Below, piece after piece: positions 19,245 to 27,409 of a stretch of 32,878 nucleotides of DNA (positions are counted from its first letter, which is position 1; each line of letters opens with the position of its first letter). The notes below the pieces were generated by a model, which was not told the DNA's origin, made no database searches, and saw nothing but the letters and a program-made list of their open reading frames with translations. Location of the stretch: assembly GCA_016219325.1 (NCBI GenBank), contig JACRNH010000025.1:1-32878 (forward strand), in the 5' to 3' direction. The DNA comes from Candidatus Collierbacteria bacterium (lineage in GTDB: Bacteria > Patescibacteriota > Microgenomatia > UBA1400 > JACPES01). Both the position numbers and the translations under genes were made by a program.

Positions 19245-21602
19245 CTAGCGGTTGGTTGAAGCTCCTTCGAGAATTTGATTTTGAGTCTTTGTCTCTTCTT
19301 GTTTAGCTTTTATTTCCTCAATCGTTTCCGGACGGCAGGCGGTTTTGGGTTCAGTTCCGGGAACAAAAAATTCATCTCTGCTTGGACACCCTTCACAGGC
19401 TAATTGGCCGGTTAAAGTACAGATTTTGGAAGTAACTAAATCCTGCGGTTGGGGAAAGGTAAAAGGGGTTTGTCTTTGGCTCAAAATACCCTGGACAATC
19501 TTTGACCAAATTGGCGAGGCCCCGGTAATCCCTGACGCAATATAACTCATCGGCGAATTGTCGTTATTCCCGACCCATGTTGCGACTACAAAATCGGTTG
19601 TAAATCCGAATGTCCAGTTGTCGCGGAGACTATTGGTGGTTCCGGTTTTAACCGCCACCTGATGTCCGGGAATATTCAAAACTGATCTGGTTCCGAAAGC
19701 CGGAGCTCGGGCGACCGGATCCGACAGGATGCTGGTTAATTGATAAGCCACCCCGGAAGACATGGCGCGGGAGGAAGAATCAGATGAATTTTTTTCGTAT
19801 AATATTTCCCCTCGGCTGTTCTCAACTTTTAACACCGGACCAAGAGGAACATATAGTCCGTAATTGGCAATTGTTCCGTAAGCTTCGGCCATATCCGCCA
19901 TGGTAATTTCCCCGCCGCCCAAAGTTAGCGATAAACCAAATCTTTTTCTGTCACCCCAAGTTTTTATTCCCATTGCCTCTCCTTGGTCAATCATGGCATT
20001 AACCCCGATTGTTGACAAAACTTTCACCGCCGGAACGTTGTAAGAACTGGCAAGGGCAGTTCTTATGGGAACATTTCCGTGGAATTTTCCATCATAATTT
20101 ACAGGGCTGTATGGTTTTGAGCCGGGGTTCGGAAAAGAGATTGGAGCATCAAGAATAACTGAAGCTGGAGTGAATCCCTTTTGAAAAGCCGCGGCATACA
20201 TGAGCGGTTTAATTGATGATCCGGGCTGGCGGGGACGGAAAACTACATTGACCTGTCCGTCGTGTTGAAAGTCAAAATAATTTTGCGATCCTACCAATGC
20301 TAAAATTTCTCCGTTTTTTGGATCAGTCACTAACGCGGCTCCATTATGGACACGCAATTTTTTTAGATTAGACACTTCATCGGTAACGGTCTTTTGGACA
20401 AATTCCTGTAGGTCTAGATTTAAGGTCGTTGTTACCTGGAGGCCTCCGTTATTCAGCATATCTTCTCCGAATGTTGACGCCAGCCAATCACGGACATACA
20501 TCACAAAATGCGGAGCTTTAATATCGGTTGAATTTTCCGAGAACTTGATATTTTCATTAAGTGCTCCGGCAGCTGTTTCGGCAGAAATATTTTTGTCTTC
20601 TATCATTCTCCTTAAAACATCAGCCTGCCTCTCCTTGGCTTTTTCAGGATTGACCCCGAATGGCGAATAGGTGGTTGGAGCGGCCGGCAATCCGGACAAA
20701 AGAGCCGCCTCGGCCAAAGACAAAGAAGTTGCATTTTTACCGAAATATTGTTGTGAGGCTTCCTGAATCCCATAAGCCGTCCCGCCGTAACTGACTTCGT
20801 TAAGATACATTTCCAAAATTTCTTTTTTAGAAAACACCCGTTCTACCCAAATTGATAAAATCAATTCCCTAACTTTGCGTTTAATGGTTTTTTCCGGACT
20901 CAAAAGAGTATTTTTTATCAATTGTTGAGTGATAGTTGAGCCTCCTTGGACAGAAATAGAAGAAGAATATTTCCAATTATGATAGATAGCACGGAAGATG
21001 CCGGTCGCGGAAAATCCGGAATGGCTCCAAAAATCTTTATCCTCTATTGATACCGTAGCGTCGATTAAATAAGAGGGAAGATCGTCAATATTCACTAACG
21101 ATCTATTTTCATCTTTATATATTTTATACAGTTCTTGCTGATTCCGGTCTAAAATATGGGTAGTTAATTTTGGCTGATGTTTTTTTAAATCGTAAGGAGT
21201 GGGCAGGTCTTTGAGAAAATATAAATAAAAAGATAACAGGAAGGTGGCGGCAATTAATGAAATCGTGGAGCCCCAAAAAATTTTAGAGGATAATCTGATT
21301 TTTGGAAAATTGAATCGTTTAAGAAACGTCATCGCGATCCGCCAGTTGGCGGAGTGGCGATCTGCCCTTCGTCTTAGATTGCCACGTCGTCTTCGACTCC
21401 CCGCAATGACAGATAGAACTTTTTGGATTAAATTCCTTTTAACTTTTAGGGCAATTTTTTTTATCCGGACAATTGAATTAAAAATTAGCAGAAGGATTGA
21501 TGGCAGGGCAAGAAATAATATGAAGTAAAGAGGTTTACCTAATAACTTAAATCCATAAAAAATATCTATGTCAAAACCGGCGCGCCTGCGCTTTCTGTCC
21601 AT
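19245..21602 (-). CDS. Class A penicillin-binding protein (PBP1A-like), copy 1
   Basis: A 785-residue bifunctional peptidoglycan synthase. Glycosyltransferase motifs are SIEDKDFWSHSG (E187), GGSTITQQLIKN and EILEMYLNEVSYGG. Transpeptidase motifs are SSIKP (S462, K465), SYN in ASSYNVPA, and VKTGTTN. Two hydrophobic segments precede the catalytic part: residues about 25-43 and 109-130. Between them, SRRRRGNLRRRADRHSANWR is translated from a REP-like element (21328-21410). The promoter TTCACA-17-TATAAT-7-ATG supports the start at 21602; otherwise M91, whose ATG lies at the edge of the REP element, is possible. The short tail has four cysteines. It is a tandem paralog of the next gene. Confidence 0.92.
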   Translation of the reverse strand: MDRKRRRAGFDIDIFYGFKLLGKPLYFILFLALPSILLLIFNSIVRIKKIALKVKRNLIQKVLSVIAGSRRRRGNLRRRADRHSANWRIAMTFLKRFNFPKIRLSSKIFWGSTISLIAATFLLSFYLYFLKDLPTPYDLKKHQPKLTTHILDRNQQELYKIYKDENRSLVNIDDLPSYLIDATVSIEDKDFWSHSGFSATGIFRAIYHNWKYSSSISVQGGSTITQQLIKNTLLSPEKTIKRKVRELILSIWVERVFSKKEILEMYLNEVSYGGTAYGIQEASQQYFGKNATSLSLAEAALLSGLPAAPTTYSPFGVNPEKAKERQADVLRRMIEDKNISAETAAGALNENIKFSENSTDIKAPHFVMYVRDWLASTFGEDMLNNGGLQVTTTLNLDLQEFVQKTVTDEVSNLKKLRVHNGAALVTDPKNGEILALVGSQNYFDFQHDGQVNVVFRPRQPGSSIKPLMYAAAFQKGFTPASVILDAPISFPNPGSKPYSPVNYDGKFHGNVPIRTALASSYNVPAVKVLSTIGVNAMIDQGEAMGIKTWGDRKRFGLSLTLGGGEITMADMAEAYGTIANYGLYVPLGPVLKVENSRGEILYEKNSSDSSSRAMSSGVAYQLTSILSDPVARAPAFGTRSVLNIPGHQVAVKTGTTNSLRDNWTFGFTTDFVVATWVGNNDNSPMSYIASGITGASPIWSKIVQGILSQRQTPFTFPQPQDLVTSKICTLTGQLACEGCPSRDEFFVPGTEPKTACRPETIEEIKAKQEETKTQNQILEGASTNR
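21328..21410 (+). repeat. REP-like palindromic element inside the PBP copy 1 coding region
   Basis: Begins GTCATCGCGATCC and ends CCGCAATGAC, with inner TCCGCCAGTTGGCGGA and AGATTGCCACGTCGTC shared with the intergenic copy at 11100-11186. It is read through in frame on the minus strand. Confidence 0.8.
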
Positions 21603-21609
21603 GCGCCTG

Positions 21610-21638
21610 ATTATAGGAGGGGAAACATCAAGTGTGAA
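21610..21638 (-). promoter_or_regulatory. Promoter of PBP copy 1
   Basis: TTCACA (21638-21633), 17-nt spacer, TATAAT (21615-21610), 7 nt before the ATG; probably a leaderless transcript. Confidence 0.6.
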
Positions 21639-21647
21639 GAGGGAATT

Positions 21648-21935
21648 TCAAGGAACTATAGGCTTAATTTTGGTTGTGTCAATTATGGCTCCGGGATAGT
21701 CTAGCCGTTCTTCTTTAATTGTTCCATCGGGATTTAGTTCCTGAATAGTCGGATAAGCGCAGTTTAGGCAGAAATCTGTAACTAGAGGGTCAGAGATAAC
21801 AGTATGATTTTGTAGTTCCAGCTCTCCTTGTTGGTCCTGTGGAAGTGTAGGATCTAAAGGATTGCCGGTGTCTTTTCTGACCCAAATGCCGCGGTTGACG
21901 GCAACGTTATTTTGAGGCAGATGTTTCTCCCAAAA
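21648..21935 (-). pseudogene. C-terminal remainder of PBP copy 2 in the -1 frame
   Basis: After the A-run at 21932-21937 (T6 on the coding strand), the frame one base back continues WEKHLPQNNVAVNRGIWVRKD and on to IKPIVP. This looks like the natural PBP tail, whereas the zero frame continues GRNICLKITL and stops at 21854. It may be joined by slippage, or be cut off by a real or sequencing-derived single-base change. Confidence 0.65.
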
Positions 21936-23941
21936 AAGTTCGGCCACACCGGTTTCCGGTTTTTCAGCAGTTGCGTCATGATATCGTGCCAAATCGGGGC
22001 AGCGCCGGTAATTCCGGAAACTAAAGCCTGATTCATTGGTTTGTTATCATTGTTTCCCACCCAAACGGCAGTTAATCTTTCCGGAGTGTACCCTATAGTC
22101 CAGTTATCCCGCAGGTCATTGGTGGTTCCGGTTTTAACGGAAACCACTTGATTCGGAATAACCAGTTGGGAAGCTGGTCCGAAAGCCGACGTTCTGGCGC
22201 TGTTATCCGAAAGAATATGAGAAACTAAATAGGCGGCTTGCGCCGGTATGGCTTGTAGGGCGGACGACAAATTTTGTCTTCTGTCTTCTTCCGAATATTG
22301 ATAAAAAATCTTTCCGCGGTAATCTTCTATCTTCAGAAATGGGTTCAGAGGAACCCTCATTCCATTATTTGCCAATGTTCCGAAAGCGGTTGCCATATCA
22401 ATCATGGTAACTTCTCCGCCTCCCAAAGTTAATGATAGGCCATAGCGCGAGGGGTCGGTAAAAGTTGAAATTCCCATTGCCGAAGCAGTGGCAATCATGT
22501 CTTCCAGGCCAATATATGCCAGAGATTTTACCGCCGGGATATTATAGGAATTTCCCAAAGCTAATCTGATTTGGACTGGACCGTGGGATTGGCCGTCATA
22601 ATTTTTGGGACAGTATTCTGGTTGATTCGGAACTTTAAAGCAGGTTGGAGTATCAATCCACATTGTAGAAGGAGTAAGTTTTCCAGTTGAAAAACCGCTG
22701 GCATACATGACCGGTTTAATTGATGATCCGGGCTGGCGGGGACGGATGGCGACATTAACATTTCCATCACTGTTTTTGCCAAAATAATCTTTTGATCCTA
22801 CCATGCTAAGGATTTCTCCGGTTCCCGGATTGGTGACTAGGGCGGCCCCATTGCCGACACGAAGTTTAGACAGCTTGTTCACTTCGGTAGTTACGGCCAA
22901 TTGCGCCATGTTTTGAGTGCTTAAATCTAAGGTGGTAGTTACCCTTAACCCTCCCAGCTCTACGGTTTTTTGGCCAAATTGTTCTTCCAATAAATCTTTT
23001 ACCCAAAGGACAAAATGAGGAGCCTTGATGGAGATATTTGAATTGGAAAATAATAATTCTTCCGTTGCGGCCTCTTCTTCTTGTTGTTTGCTTATGTATC
23101 CGTCCTCTCTCATCCTGCGCAGAACGGATAATTGCCGGTCTTTGGCATTTTCAGGATGAGACCCAAACGGAGAATAGGTAGTTGGGGCTTGCGGTAATCC
23201 TGCCAAGAGAGAGGCTTCAGACAACCGAAGATTTTTAGCCGACTTGCCGAAATATAATTTAGCAGCCTGTTCTATCCCATAGGCCGTCCCGCCGTAAGGA
23301 GCGTGGTTTAAATACATCTCCAGGATTTGCTTTTTGGAATAAATAATTTCCGTGACAATGGCCAGCAATCCCTCTCGGACTTTCCGGGCTAGTGTTCTTT
23401 TGGGATTTAGCAACGTCATTTTTATTAATTGTTGGGTAATGGTTGAGCCGCCTTCCAGCCTTTGGCCCGAAAAGTTTTTATAAACGGCTCTGACTATTCC
23501 GCTTAGATCAATTCCGAAATGGCGATAATAGTTTTTATCTTCAATAGAAATTGTGGCCTGCAAAATATAGGCAGGTAAAGCATCAATGTTTACCGGAGTC
23601 CTGTTTTGATCGGCATAAATTTCATAAAGCAAATTTCCATTGCGGTCGAGAATTTGAGTTGAAACCGGAAAATCTCCGGAGGAGAGTTTCGTCGGGGAAG
23701 GAATATTCTTAAATAAAAGTACAAGAAGGTACAAAAAAGTACAAGAAAGTATAAAAAAGAAAATCAGCCGCCTTCCCGTGATTTTTACCTTCTTCCTTCT
23801 TCCTTTTACCTTCTTCCTTCTGTCAAGCGCTTTACCGACGTTCTTCGGCGTCAGTTCAAACGTAAACGCGAAATTCTTAAATTTTTGCCACCATGACAGC
23901 GATTTCGTTACGGGCTTCACGGGTCTTTTCCTTTTGGTCAT
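21854..23941 (-). CDS. Class A penicillin-binding protein (PBP1A-like), copy 2, frameshifted tail
   Basis: A bifunctional peptidoglycan synthase paralogous to copy 1, with ISIEDKNYYRHFGID, GGSTITQQLIKM, MYLNHAPYGG, PGSSIKPVMYA, NSYNIPAVK and VKTGTTNDLRD. One membrane helix (LIFFFILSCTFLYLLVLLF) near residue 70 anchors it. The third in-frame ATG, at 23941, is chosen because TATAAT lies exactly 7 nt before it. The N-terminal cytoplasmic part is coded by CCTTCTT heptamers (23788-23822) and the membrane helix region by 10-nt repeats (23719-23758). All catalytic motifs come before the frameshift, so the enzyme may still work without its tail. Confidence 0.9.
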   Translation of the reverse strand: MTKRKRPVKPVTKSLSWWQKFKNFAFTFELTPKNVGKALDRRKKVKGRRKKVKITGRRLIFFFILSCTFLYLLVLLFKNIPSPTKLSSGDFPVSTQILDRNGNLLYEIYADQNRTPVNIDALPAYILQATISIEDKNYYRHFGIDLSGIVRAVYKNFSGQRLEGGSTITQQLIKMTLLNPKRTLARKVREGLLAIVTEIIYSKKQILEMYLNHAPYGGTAYGIEQAAKLYFGKSAKNLRLSEASLLAGLPQAPTTYSPFGSHPENAKDRQLSVLRRMREDGYISKQQEEEAATEELLFSNSNISIKAPHFVLWVKDLLEEQFGQKTVELGGLRVTTTLDLSTQNMAQLAVTTEVNKLSKLRVGNGAALVTNPGTGEILSMVGSKDYFGKNSDGNVNVAIRPRQPGSSIKPVMYASGFSTGKLTPSTMWIDTPTCFKVPNQPEYCPKNYDGQSHGPVQIRLALGNSYNIPAVKSLAYIGLEDMIATASAMGISTFTDPSRYGLSLTLGGGEVTMIDMATAFGTLANNGMRVPLNPFLKIEDYRGKIFYQYSEEDRRQNLSSALQAIPAQAAYLVSHILSDNSARTSAFGPASQLVIPNQVVSVKTGTTNDLRDNWTIGYTPERLTAVWVGNNDNKPMNQALVSGITGAAPIWHDIMTQLLKNRKPVWPNFFGRNICLKITLPSTAAFGSEKTPAIL
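21932..21937 (-). other. Candidate slippage site / frameshift in PBP copy 2
   Basis: Coding-strand AAC TTT TTT GGG. One extra T would join PVWPNFF to WEKHLPQNN in frame. A -1 ribosomal slip or polymerase slippage on T6 would have the same effect. Confidence 0.5.
23719..23758 (+). repeat. 10-nt tandem repeat in PBP copy 2
   Basis: GTACAAGAAG, GTACAAAAAA, GTACAAGAAA, GTATAAAAAA. It codes part of the membrane helix on the minus strand. The unit is 10, not 7. Confidence 0.8.
23788..23822 (+). repeat. Heptamer array in PBP copy 2 (CCTTCTT type x5)
   Basis: CCTTCTT x2, CCTTTTA, CCTTCTT, CCTTCTG. It codes the lysine/arginine-rich KKVKGRRKKVK stretch before the membrane helix. Confidence 0.85.
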
Positions 23942-23948
23942 GTAAACC

Positions 23949-23954
23949 ATTATA
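23949..23954 (-). promoter_or_regulatory. -10 box of PBP copy 2
   Basis: TATAAT on the minus strand, 7 nt before the ATG at 23941. No clear -35. Confidence 0.45.
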
Positions 23955-23996
23955 TAATGATACAAATATGAAGTTTGCCCTAGAGCGCAGGATCCT

Positions 23997-24407
23997 TTAG
24001 GGGCGGATATCCATTATTTGCGCTTTCCAGATTTTGAGGCCTTTTATCAACTTAAAATGTTTTGGGTTATGGGTGGCGACTTGGGCCTTATGTTCCAGGG
24101 AGATAGCGGCGATAATAAGATCAAATGGTCCGGGAATTTGCGGAAATTTTCGAATGAGTTCTCCCGCCATCATGGCCGATTTTTTGGTTAATCCAACCAG
24201 GGTAAATTTCTCTAAGGTTTCATCAATCAATTTACGCGCCACTTTCTCTTTAGTAGAAGTACCAACAAAAATTTCCACGACAACTTCATACGGGACTATC
24301 ACATTGGCTTTACAGTTGGCATGAAGGGCGCCTAAAATATTAAGGTCATCTGTCGTTTTCCTTAGATGATTAATAATCAACGACGTATCAATAACAATAT
24401 TTCTCAC
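23997..24407 (-). CDS. PIN-domain toxin (VapC)
   Basis: A 136-residue PIN nuclease with VIDTSLIINHLR, YEVVVEIFVG, PGPFDLIIAAIS and VATHNPKHF. The usual TxNxxDF of the last motif reads THNPKHF, so the final acidic residue is histidine, a possible weakening. It overlaps the antitoxin gene by 1 nt. Antitoxin-first order on the minus strand. Confidence 0.83.
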   Translation of the reverse strand: MRNIVIDTSLIINHLRKTTDDLNILGALHANCKANVIVPYEVVVEIFVGTSTKEKVARKLIDETLEKFTLVGLTKKSAMMAGELIRKFPQIPGPFDLIIAAISLEHKAQVATHNPKHFKLIKGLKIWKAQIMDIRP

Positions 24408-24685
24408 TACTGACTCCTAAGTTTATCTAAGAATTCTTTGGCTCTTTTTCCATGTAATCTATCGTCGTAAAAATCGCTTTCCGGAATATCCTTGAGAATT
24501 CCATGGGTTTCTTTTAAGAGTTGAGTCAGAGTTTTTTCTTTTTTGATAGTTGCCTTTGCCACGGTCACCACGCTTTTCGTGTCGTTTTTAACGATTCTAA
24601 CTTCAAATTCACCGGCAAACACCCGATCGATTAACGGGAAAAACTGATTCCTAGCTTCAGTGGCAGACAAAGTAATCGTATTCAT
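24407..24685 (-). CDS. Phd/YefM-type antitoxin
   Basis: A 92-residue protein. TLSATEARNQFFPLIDRVFAG and VRIVKNDTKSVVTVAK match the Phd/YefM DNA-binding part, and the acidic-basic tail is the toxin-binding region. A palindrome over its -10 box suggests autoregulation. It pairs with the PIN toxin downstream. Confidence 0.83.
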   Translation of the reverse strand: MNTITLSATEARNQFFPLIDRVFAGEFEVRIVKNDTKSVVTVAKATIKKEKTLTQLLKETHGILKDIPESDFYDDRLHGKRAKEFLDKLRSQ

Positions 24686-24688
24686 ATA

Positions 24689-24722
24689 GCGCTATAATAG
24701 CGCCCCGGATTTAGATTGTCAA
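24689..24722 (-). promoter_or_regulatory. Promoter and operator of the Phd-VapC pair
   Basis: TTGACA (24722-24717), 17-nt spacer, TATTAT (24699-24694). The palindrome GCGCTATAATAGCGC (24689-24703) covers the -10 box and ends 4 nt before the ATG. Near-leaderless. Confidence 0.75.
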
Positions 24723-24779
24723 CAATGTACATGATGGACAGTCGCCTGCCCCTCCGATCAAAAGCCCCAAATATTCAAT

Positions 24780-24807
24780 AGGTTAAATGATTCGAATCAT
24801 TTAACCT
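24780..24807 (+). repeat. 28-nt perfect palindrome, intergenic
   Basis: AGGTTAAATGATTC is followed by its exact reverse complement. GGAC/GTCC and CGCCTG/CAGGGCG further out (24737-24841) suggest it is the tip of a larger folded unit. The rest of 24723-24875 shows only a possible TAAAAT -10 before the next gene. Confidence 0.75.
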
Positions 24808-24875
24808 TAAGTGAGCCGATTCGCTAAAACAGGGCGTCCAGAACAATGGGTGGCGATTGGATGTTAAAATAGCCC

Positions 24876-25421
24876 ATGGAGTTTAAGAATATCGCCGTTT
24901 CCGGCCGAATAGCAGTCGGCAGCTCCAGTTTAGCCAAGGCCCTATCTTTGCGTTTGGGGTGGAAATTGCGCGATGGCGGCCAAATTTTTCGCGATATCAC
25001 CGCTCAAATTGGATATAATCTTGAGATTGATACAGACAAGGCAATCGGCAGCCGTGACGATCAGATCGACAAAGAAGTAGACAGAAAAACTGTTGAAATA
25101 TTAAGCGAAGGCTCCAACGCCATTGTAACTTCAAAGCTGGCCGGATTTTTAGGCAGAAATATAGAAAATGTATTAATAGTATTAATTGTTTGCCCGGTTG
25201 AAGACAGAATTAACAGATACGCAAAAGATAGAGGCTACTCTTTGATTGATGCCAAAAGGCTGTTGGAGGAACGGGAAAAAAAGGATAAAGAAAAGTGGGA
25301 AAGATTGTACGGAGAACTGGATTTCTTTGATCCTGAATTATTTCATTTAGTCATTGATTCCGGGAAATTAAGAATAGAAGAAGAGATAGAGTTGATTTTG
25401 CGCCACTTGAACAAAGTTTGA
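24876..25421 (+). CDS. Cytidylate-kinase-like P-loop protein lacking the Walker A lysine
   Basis: A 181-residue protein laid out like archaeal-type CMP kinases: a P-loop start, LRDGGQIFRDITAQIG, an IDKEVDRKTVEIL helix, then TSKLAGFLG where CMP kinases have EGRLAG, and a lid segment RYAKDRG. The P-loop reads SGRIAVGSSSLAKAL, so the lysine of GxxxxGK[ST] is serine (position 16). A true cmk is present at 18367, so this may be a degenerate or repurposed kinase, or use another residue. The loop length is intact and there are no stops, so it is under selection for something. Confidence 0.7.
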   Translation: MEFKNIAVSGRIAVGSSSLAKALSLRLGWKLRDGGQIFRDITAQIGYNLEIDTDKAIGSRDDQIDKEVDRKTVEILSEGSNAIVTSKLAGFLGRNIENVLIVLIVCPVEDRINRYAKDRGYSLIDAKRLLEEREKKDKEKWERLYGELDFFDPELFHLVIDSGKLRIEEEIELILRHLNKV

Positions 25422-25445
25422 AGTTTGTGATAGTCTATTTTCAAG

Positions 25446-26099
25446 ATGTTTTTCTTCAGGAAATTCAACAAGCTTCATTCGGCTTTAAAAGTTTATTCCG
25501 TGGTATTCGTGGCCTGGGGAATGTATAGGTTAATATTTCGTTTGCCTGAAGAAATCGAAGAGATATTCCTGAAGCCTCTGACATTCGTCGGCGTTGCCAT
25601 TCTGATAGAGAAGCCTAAAAATTGGTTAAAATATTTTTCGGAAATTTGGGGGAAAGGAGATTGGCTGACGGCTTTTGGGTGGGGCTTGCTGTTTGCTTTG
25701 GGATATATAGTTGTTTATGGCTTTTCCAGCCTCCTATCTTTTGGATCTCTTCAGCCGGGGGAATTGGACGGCAATCCAATTATGTCTTTCATTTTAATCG
25801 GAATATTAACTTCAGTTTGGGAAGAGTGGTTGTTCCCGGGTTATATTTTTAGCCATATTAGGACAGACCTGAAAAATATTTGGTTCTCCAGACTGATAAC
25901 AGCCTCATTGTTTGCGGCAGTTCATCTTCCGGTTCTAGTCGTCTGGCACAAATTTTCTCCGCAAATTGTTGTTTTCCAGCTTTTGATGTTATTTATTTTA
26001 GGCACGGGGAATGTTATCTTGATGGAAAAGTCTAAAAACCTGATTGCGCCGGTTATCTCTCATTTCGGATGGGGTTTAGCTATATTTTTATTCAGGTAA
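25446..26099 (+). CDS. CPBP-like intramembrane protease family protein
   Basis: A 217-residue protein with about six hydrophobic segments. The three CPBP/Abi motifs can be traced: SVWEEWLFPGYIF (normally EExxFR; arginine is replaced by proline), LFAAVHLPVL (FxxxH type) and APVISHFGWGL (final histidine). The glutamates and histidines that bind metal are kept. CPBP proteins include CAAX-type proteases and bacteriocin-immunity proteins; no substrate is known here. Probably an active or near-active membrane protease. Confidence 0.72.
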   Translation: MFFFRKFNKLHSALKVYSVVFVAWGMYRLIFRLPEEIEEIFLKPLTFVGVAILIEKPKNWLKYFSEIWGKGDWLTAFGWGLLFALGYIVVYGFSSLLSFGSLQPGELDGNPIMSFILIGILTSVWEEWLFPGYIFSHIRTDLKNIWFSRLITASLFAAVHLPVLVVWHKFSPQIVVFQLLMLFILGTGNVILMEKSKNLIAPVISHFGWGLAIFLFR

Positions 26100-26139
26100 T
26101 AGCTTCGTCATTTATTCGTGTGTGTTACAATGAACCTTA

Positions 26140-27390
26140 ATGTCAGAGACGGTTCCCGGTTCTTCTTTAATTAAACGGTTGGAAAAGCGGATAGAAAAAA
26201 ATTTCTCCGATCAGGCGGAATTTTTAAGGAAATTAGTTAAATCCCGATCTACCAATCAATATACTCCTGATTTATCTCCCAGAGATATTCCGGTTGAAGC
26301 CAAAGTGGCTAAATTGATCTATGGCGAAATAAAAAATATGGGATTATCCCCGAAGCGGATTGGAGAAAGCCGGGAGCGGGCCAACGTGGTGTGTAATTTT
26401 GGACCGGATAGATTCAGGAAATCCCTAATATTAAACGGCCATATGGATACGGTTGAGCAGACTTCAACTTGGACCAAAAAGCCATTTGCCGGCGAAGTGG
26501 AAAACGGCCGGCTTTACGGTGTCGGGGCTTTGGATATGAAAGGAACTTTATCAGCCTATATTTTTGCGTTAAAAGCGTTAGTGGCGGAAAAGGTAAAGCT
26601 TGATGGCCGGTTGATTCTGGAGTTTGTGGTTGATGAAGAGCCGGGAGCTTCCAGTCGATTCGGAACGGAATATTTAGCAAAAAAAGGAATTTTGGCCAAG
26701 GCCGCGATTATCGGCGAGCCTGGAACCGGAAAAATTTCCATTGGCCATAGGGGCGGATACCGTTTCCGCCTGACAACTTCAGGCGAGGCAGTCCATACCG
26801 GTTTTTCGGCTTGGGAGAAAAAAGAGAAAGGCCGGAACGCGGTTTTAGATATGGCTCGGGTGATCGTGGCCTTACAGACAATTGAAATGCCTTACCGGCC
26901 GGCGAGGGCGTTTCCGGGCCGGATTCCTGTTTTTACCTTTCCAACCAATATCCACGGTGGGACCAGTATAAATATTGTTCCGGATAAATGTGTTGCTGAA
27001 GGCGATGTCAGATTGATGCCGGGAAACTCCGATAAGCAGGTCAGAATGTGGATGGAGGAAGCGATTAAATTTCATTGTCCCGACGTCATCTACGAAATAG
27101 AAGATTTGGTTTATGTTCCCAGCGTGGAAATCGCCAAACATGAAGAAATTGTGGATACATTGTTGAAGAATATGATGGAAGTCACCGGTCGCAAGCCTAA
27201 AATCGCCGGGGCCGGGCCATGGAATGACGCCTGGATGCTGGTGACCCGGGGAATTCCGACTGTGGCCGGATTCGGGCCGGACGGCGAAAACGCCCACGGA
27301 GCCAACGAATACGTCGATTTAAAAAGCCTGAAAGACGTTACAAAAATCTACGCCCGGACGGTAGTGGATTATCTGGGGATAAAGAAGTAA
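26140..27390 (+). CDS. M20-family metallopeptidase / deacylase (ArgE-DapE type)
   Basis: A 416-residue di-zinc hydrolase. H101 and D103 lie in NGHMDTVE, D132 in ALDMKGT, E166 and E167 in DEEPG, the next glutamate in IIGEPGTG, and the last histidine in GENAHGANEYV. A dimerisation domain carrying AVHTGFSAW sits in the middle. Members remove acyl groups or cleave dipeptides (succinyl-diaminopimelate, acetylornithine, carnosine-like). Which one is not decided. In a host with few biosynthetic pathways, peptide scavenging is plausible. The TACAAT box 8 nt before the ATG suggests its own promoter. Confidence 0.88.
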   Translation: MSETVPGSSLIKRLEKRIEKNFSDQAEFLRKLVKSRSTNQYTPDLSPRDIPVEAKVAKLIYGEIKNMGLSPKRIGESRERANVVCNFGPDRFRKSLILNGHMDTVEQTSTWTKKPFAGEVENGRLYGVGALDMKGTLSAYIFALKALVAEKVKLDGRLILEFVVDEEPGASSRFGTEYLAKKGILAKAAIIGEPGTGKISIGHRGGYRFRLTTSGEAVHTGFSAWEKKEKGRNAVLDMARVIVALQTIEMPYRPARAFPGRIPVFTFPTNIHGGTSINIVPDKCVAEGDVRLMPGNSDKQVRMWMEEAIKFHCPDVIYEIEDLVYVPSVEIAKHEEIVDTLLKNMMEVTGRKPKIAGAGPWNDAWMLVTRGIPTVAGFGPDGENAHGANEYVDLKSLKDVTKIYARTVVDYLGIKK

Positions 27391-27396
27391 ATAAGA

Positions 27397-27402
27397 TATA
27401 AT
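27397..27402 (+). promoter_or_regulatory. -10 box of the HEPN-MNT pair
   Basis: TATAAT, 7 nt before the ATG at 27410. The -35 region (TGGGGA) is poor. Confidence 0.45.
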
Positions 27403-27409
27403 TTATTGC

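Noticed and set aside
21244..21528. A 94-codon plus-strand frame, arginine-rich
   Set aside because: It is the opposite strand of the REP-like element and the PBP N-terminus.
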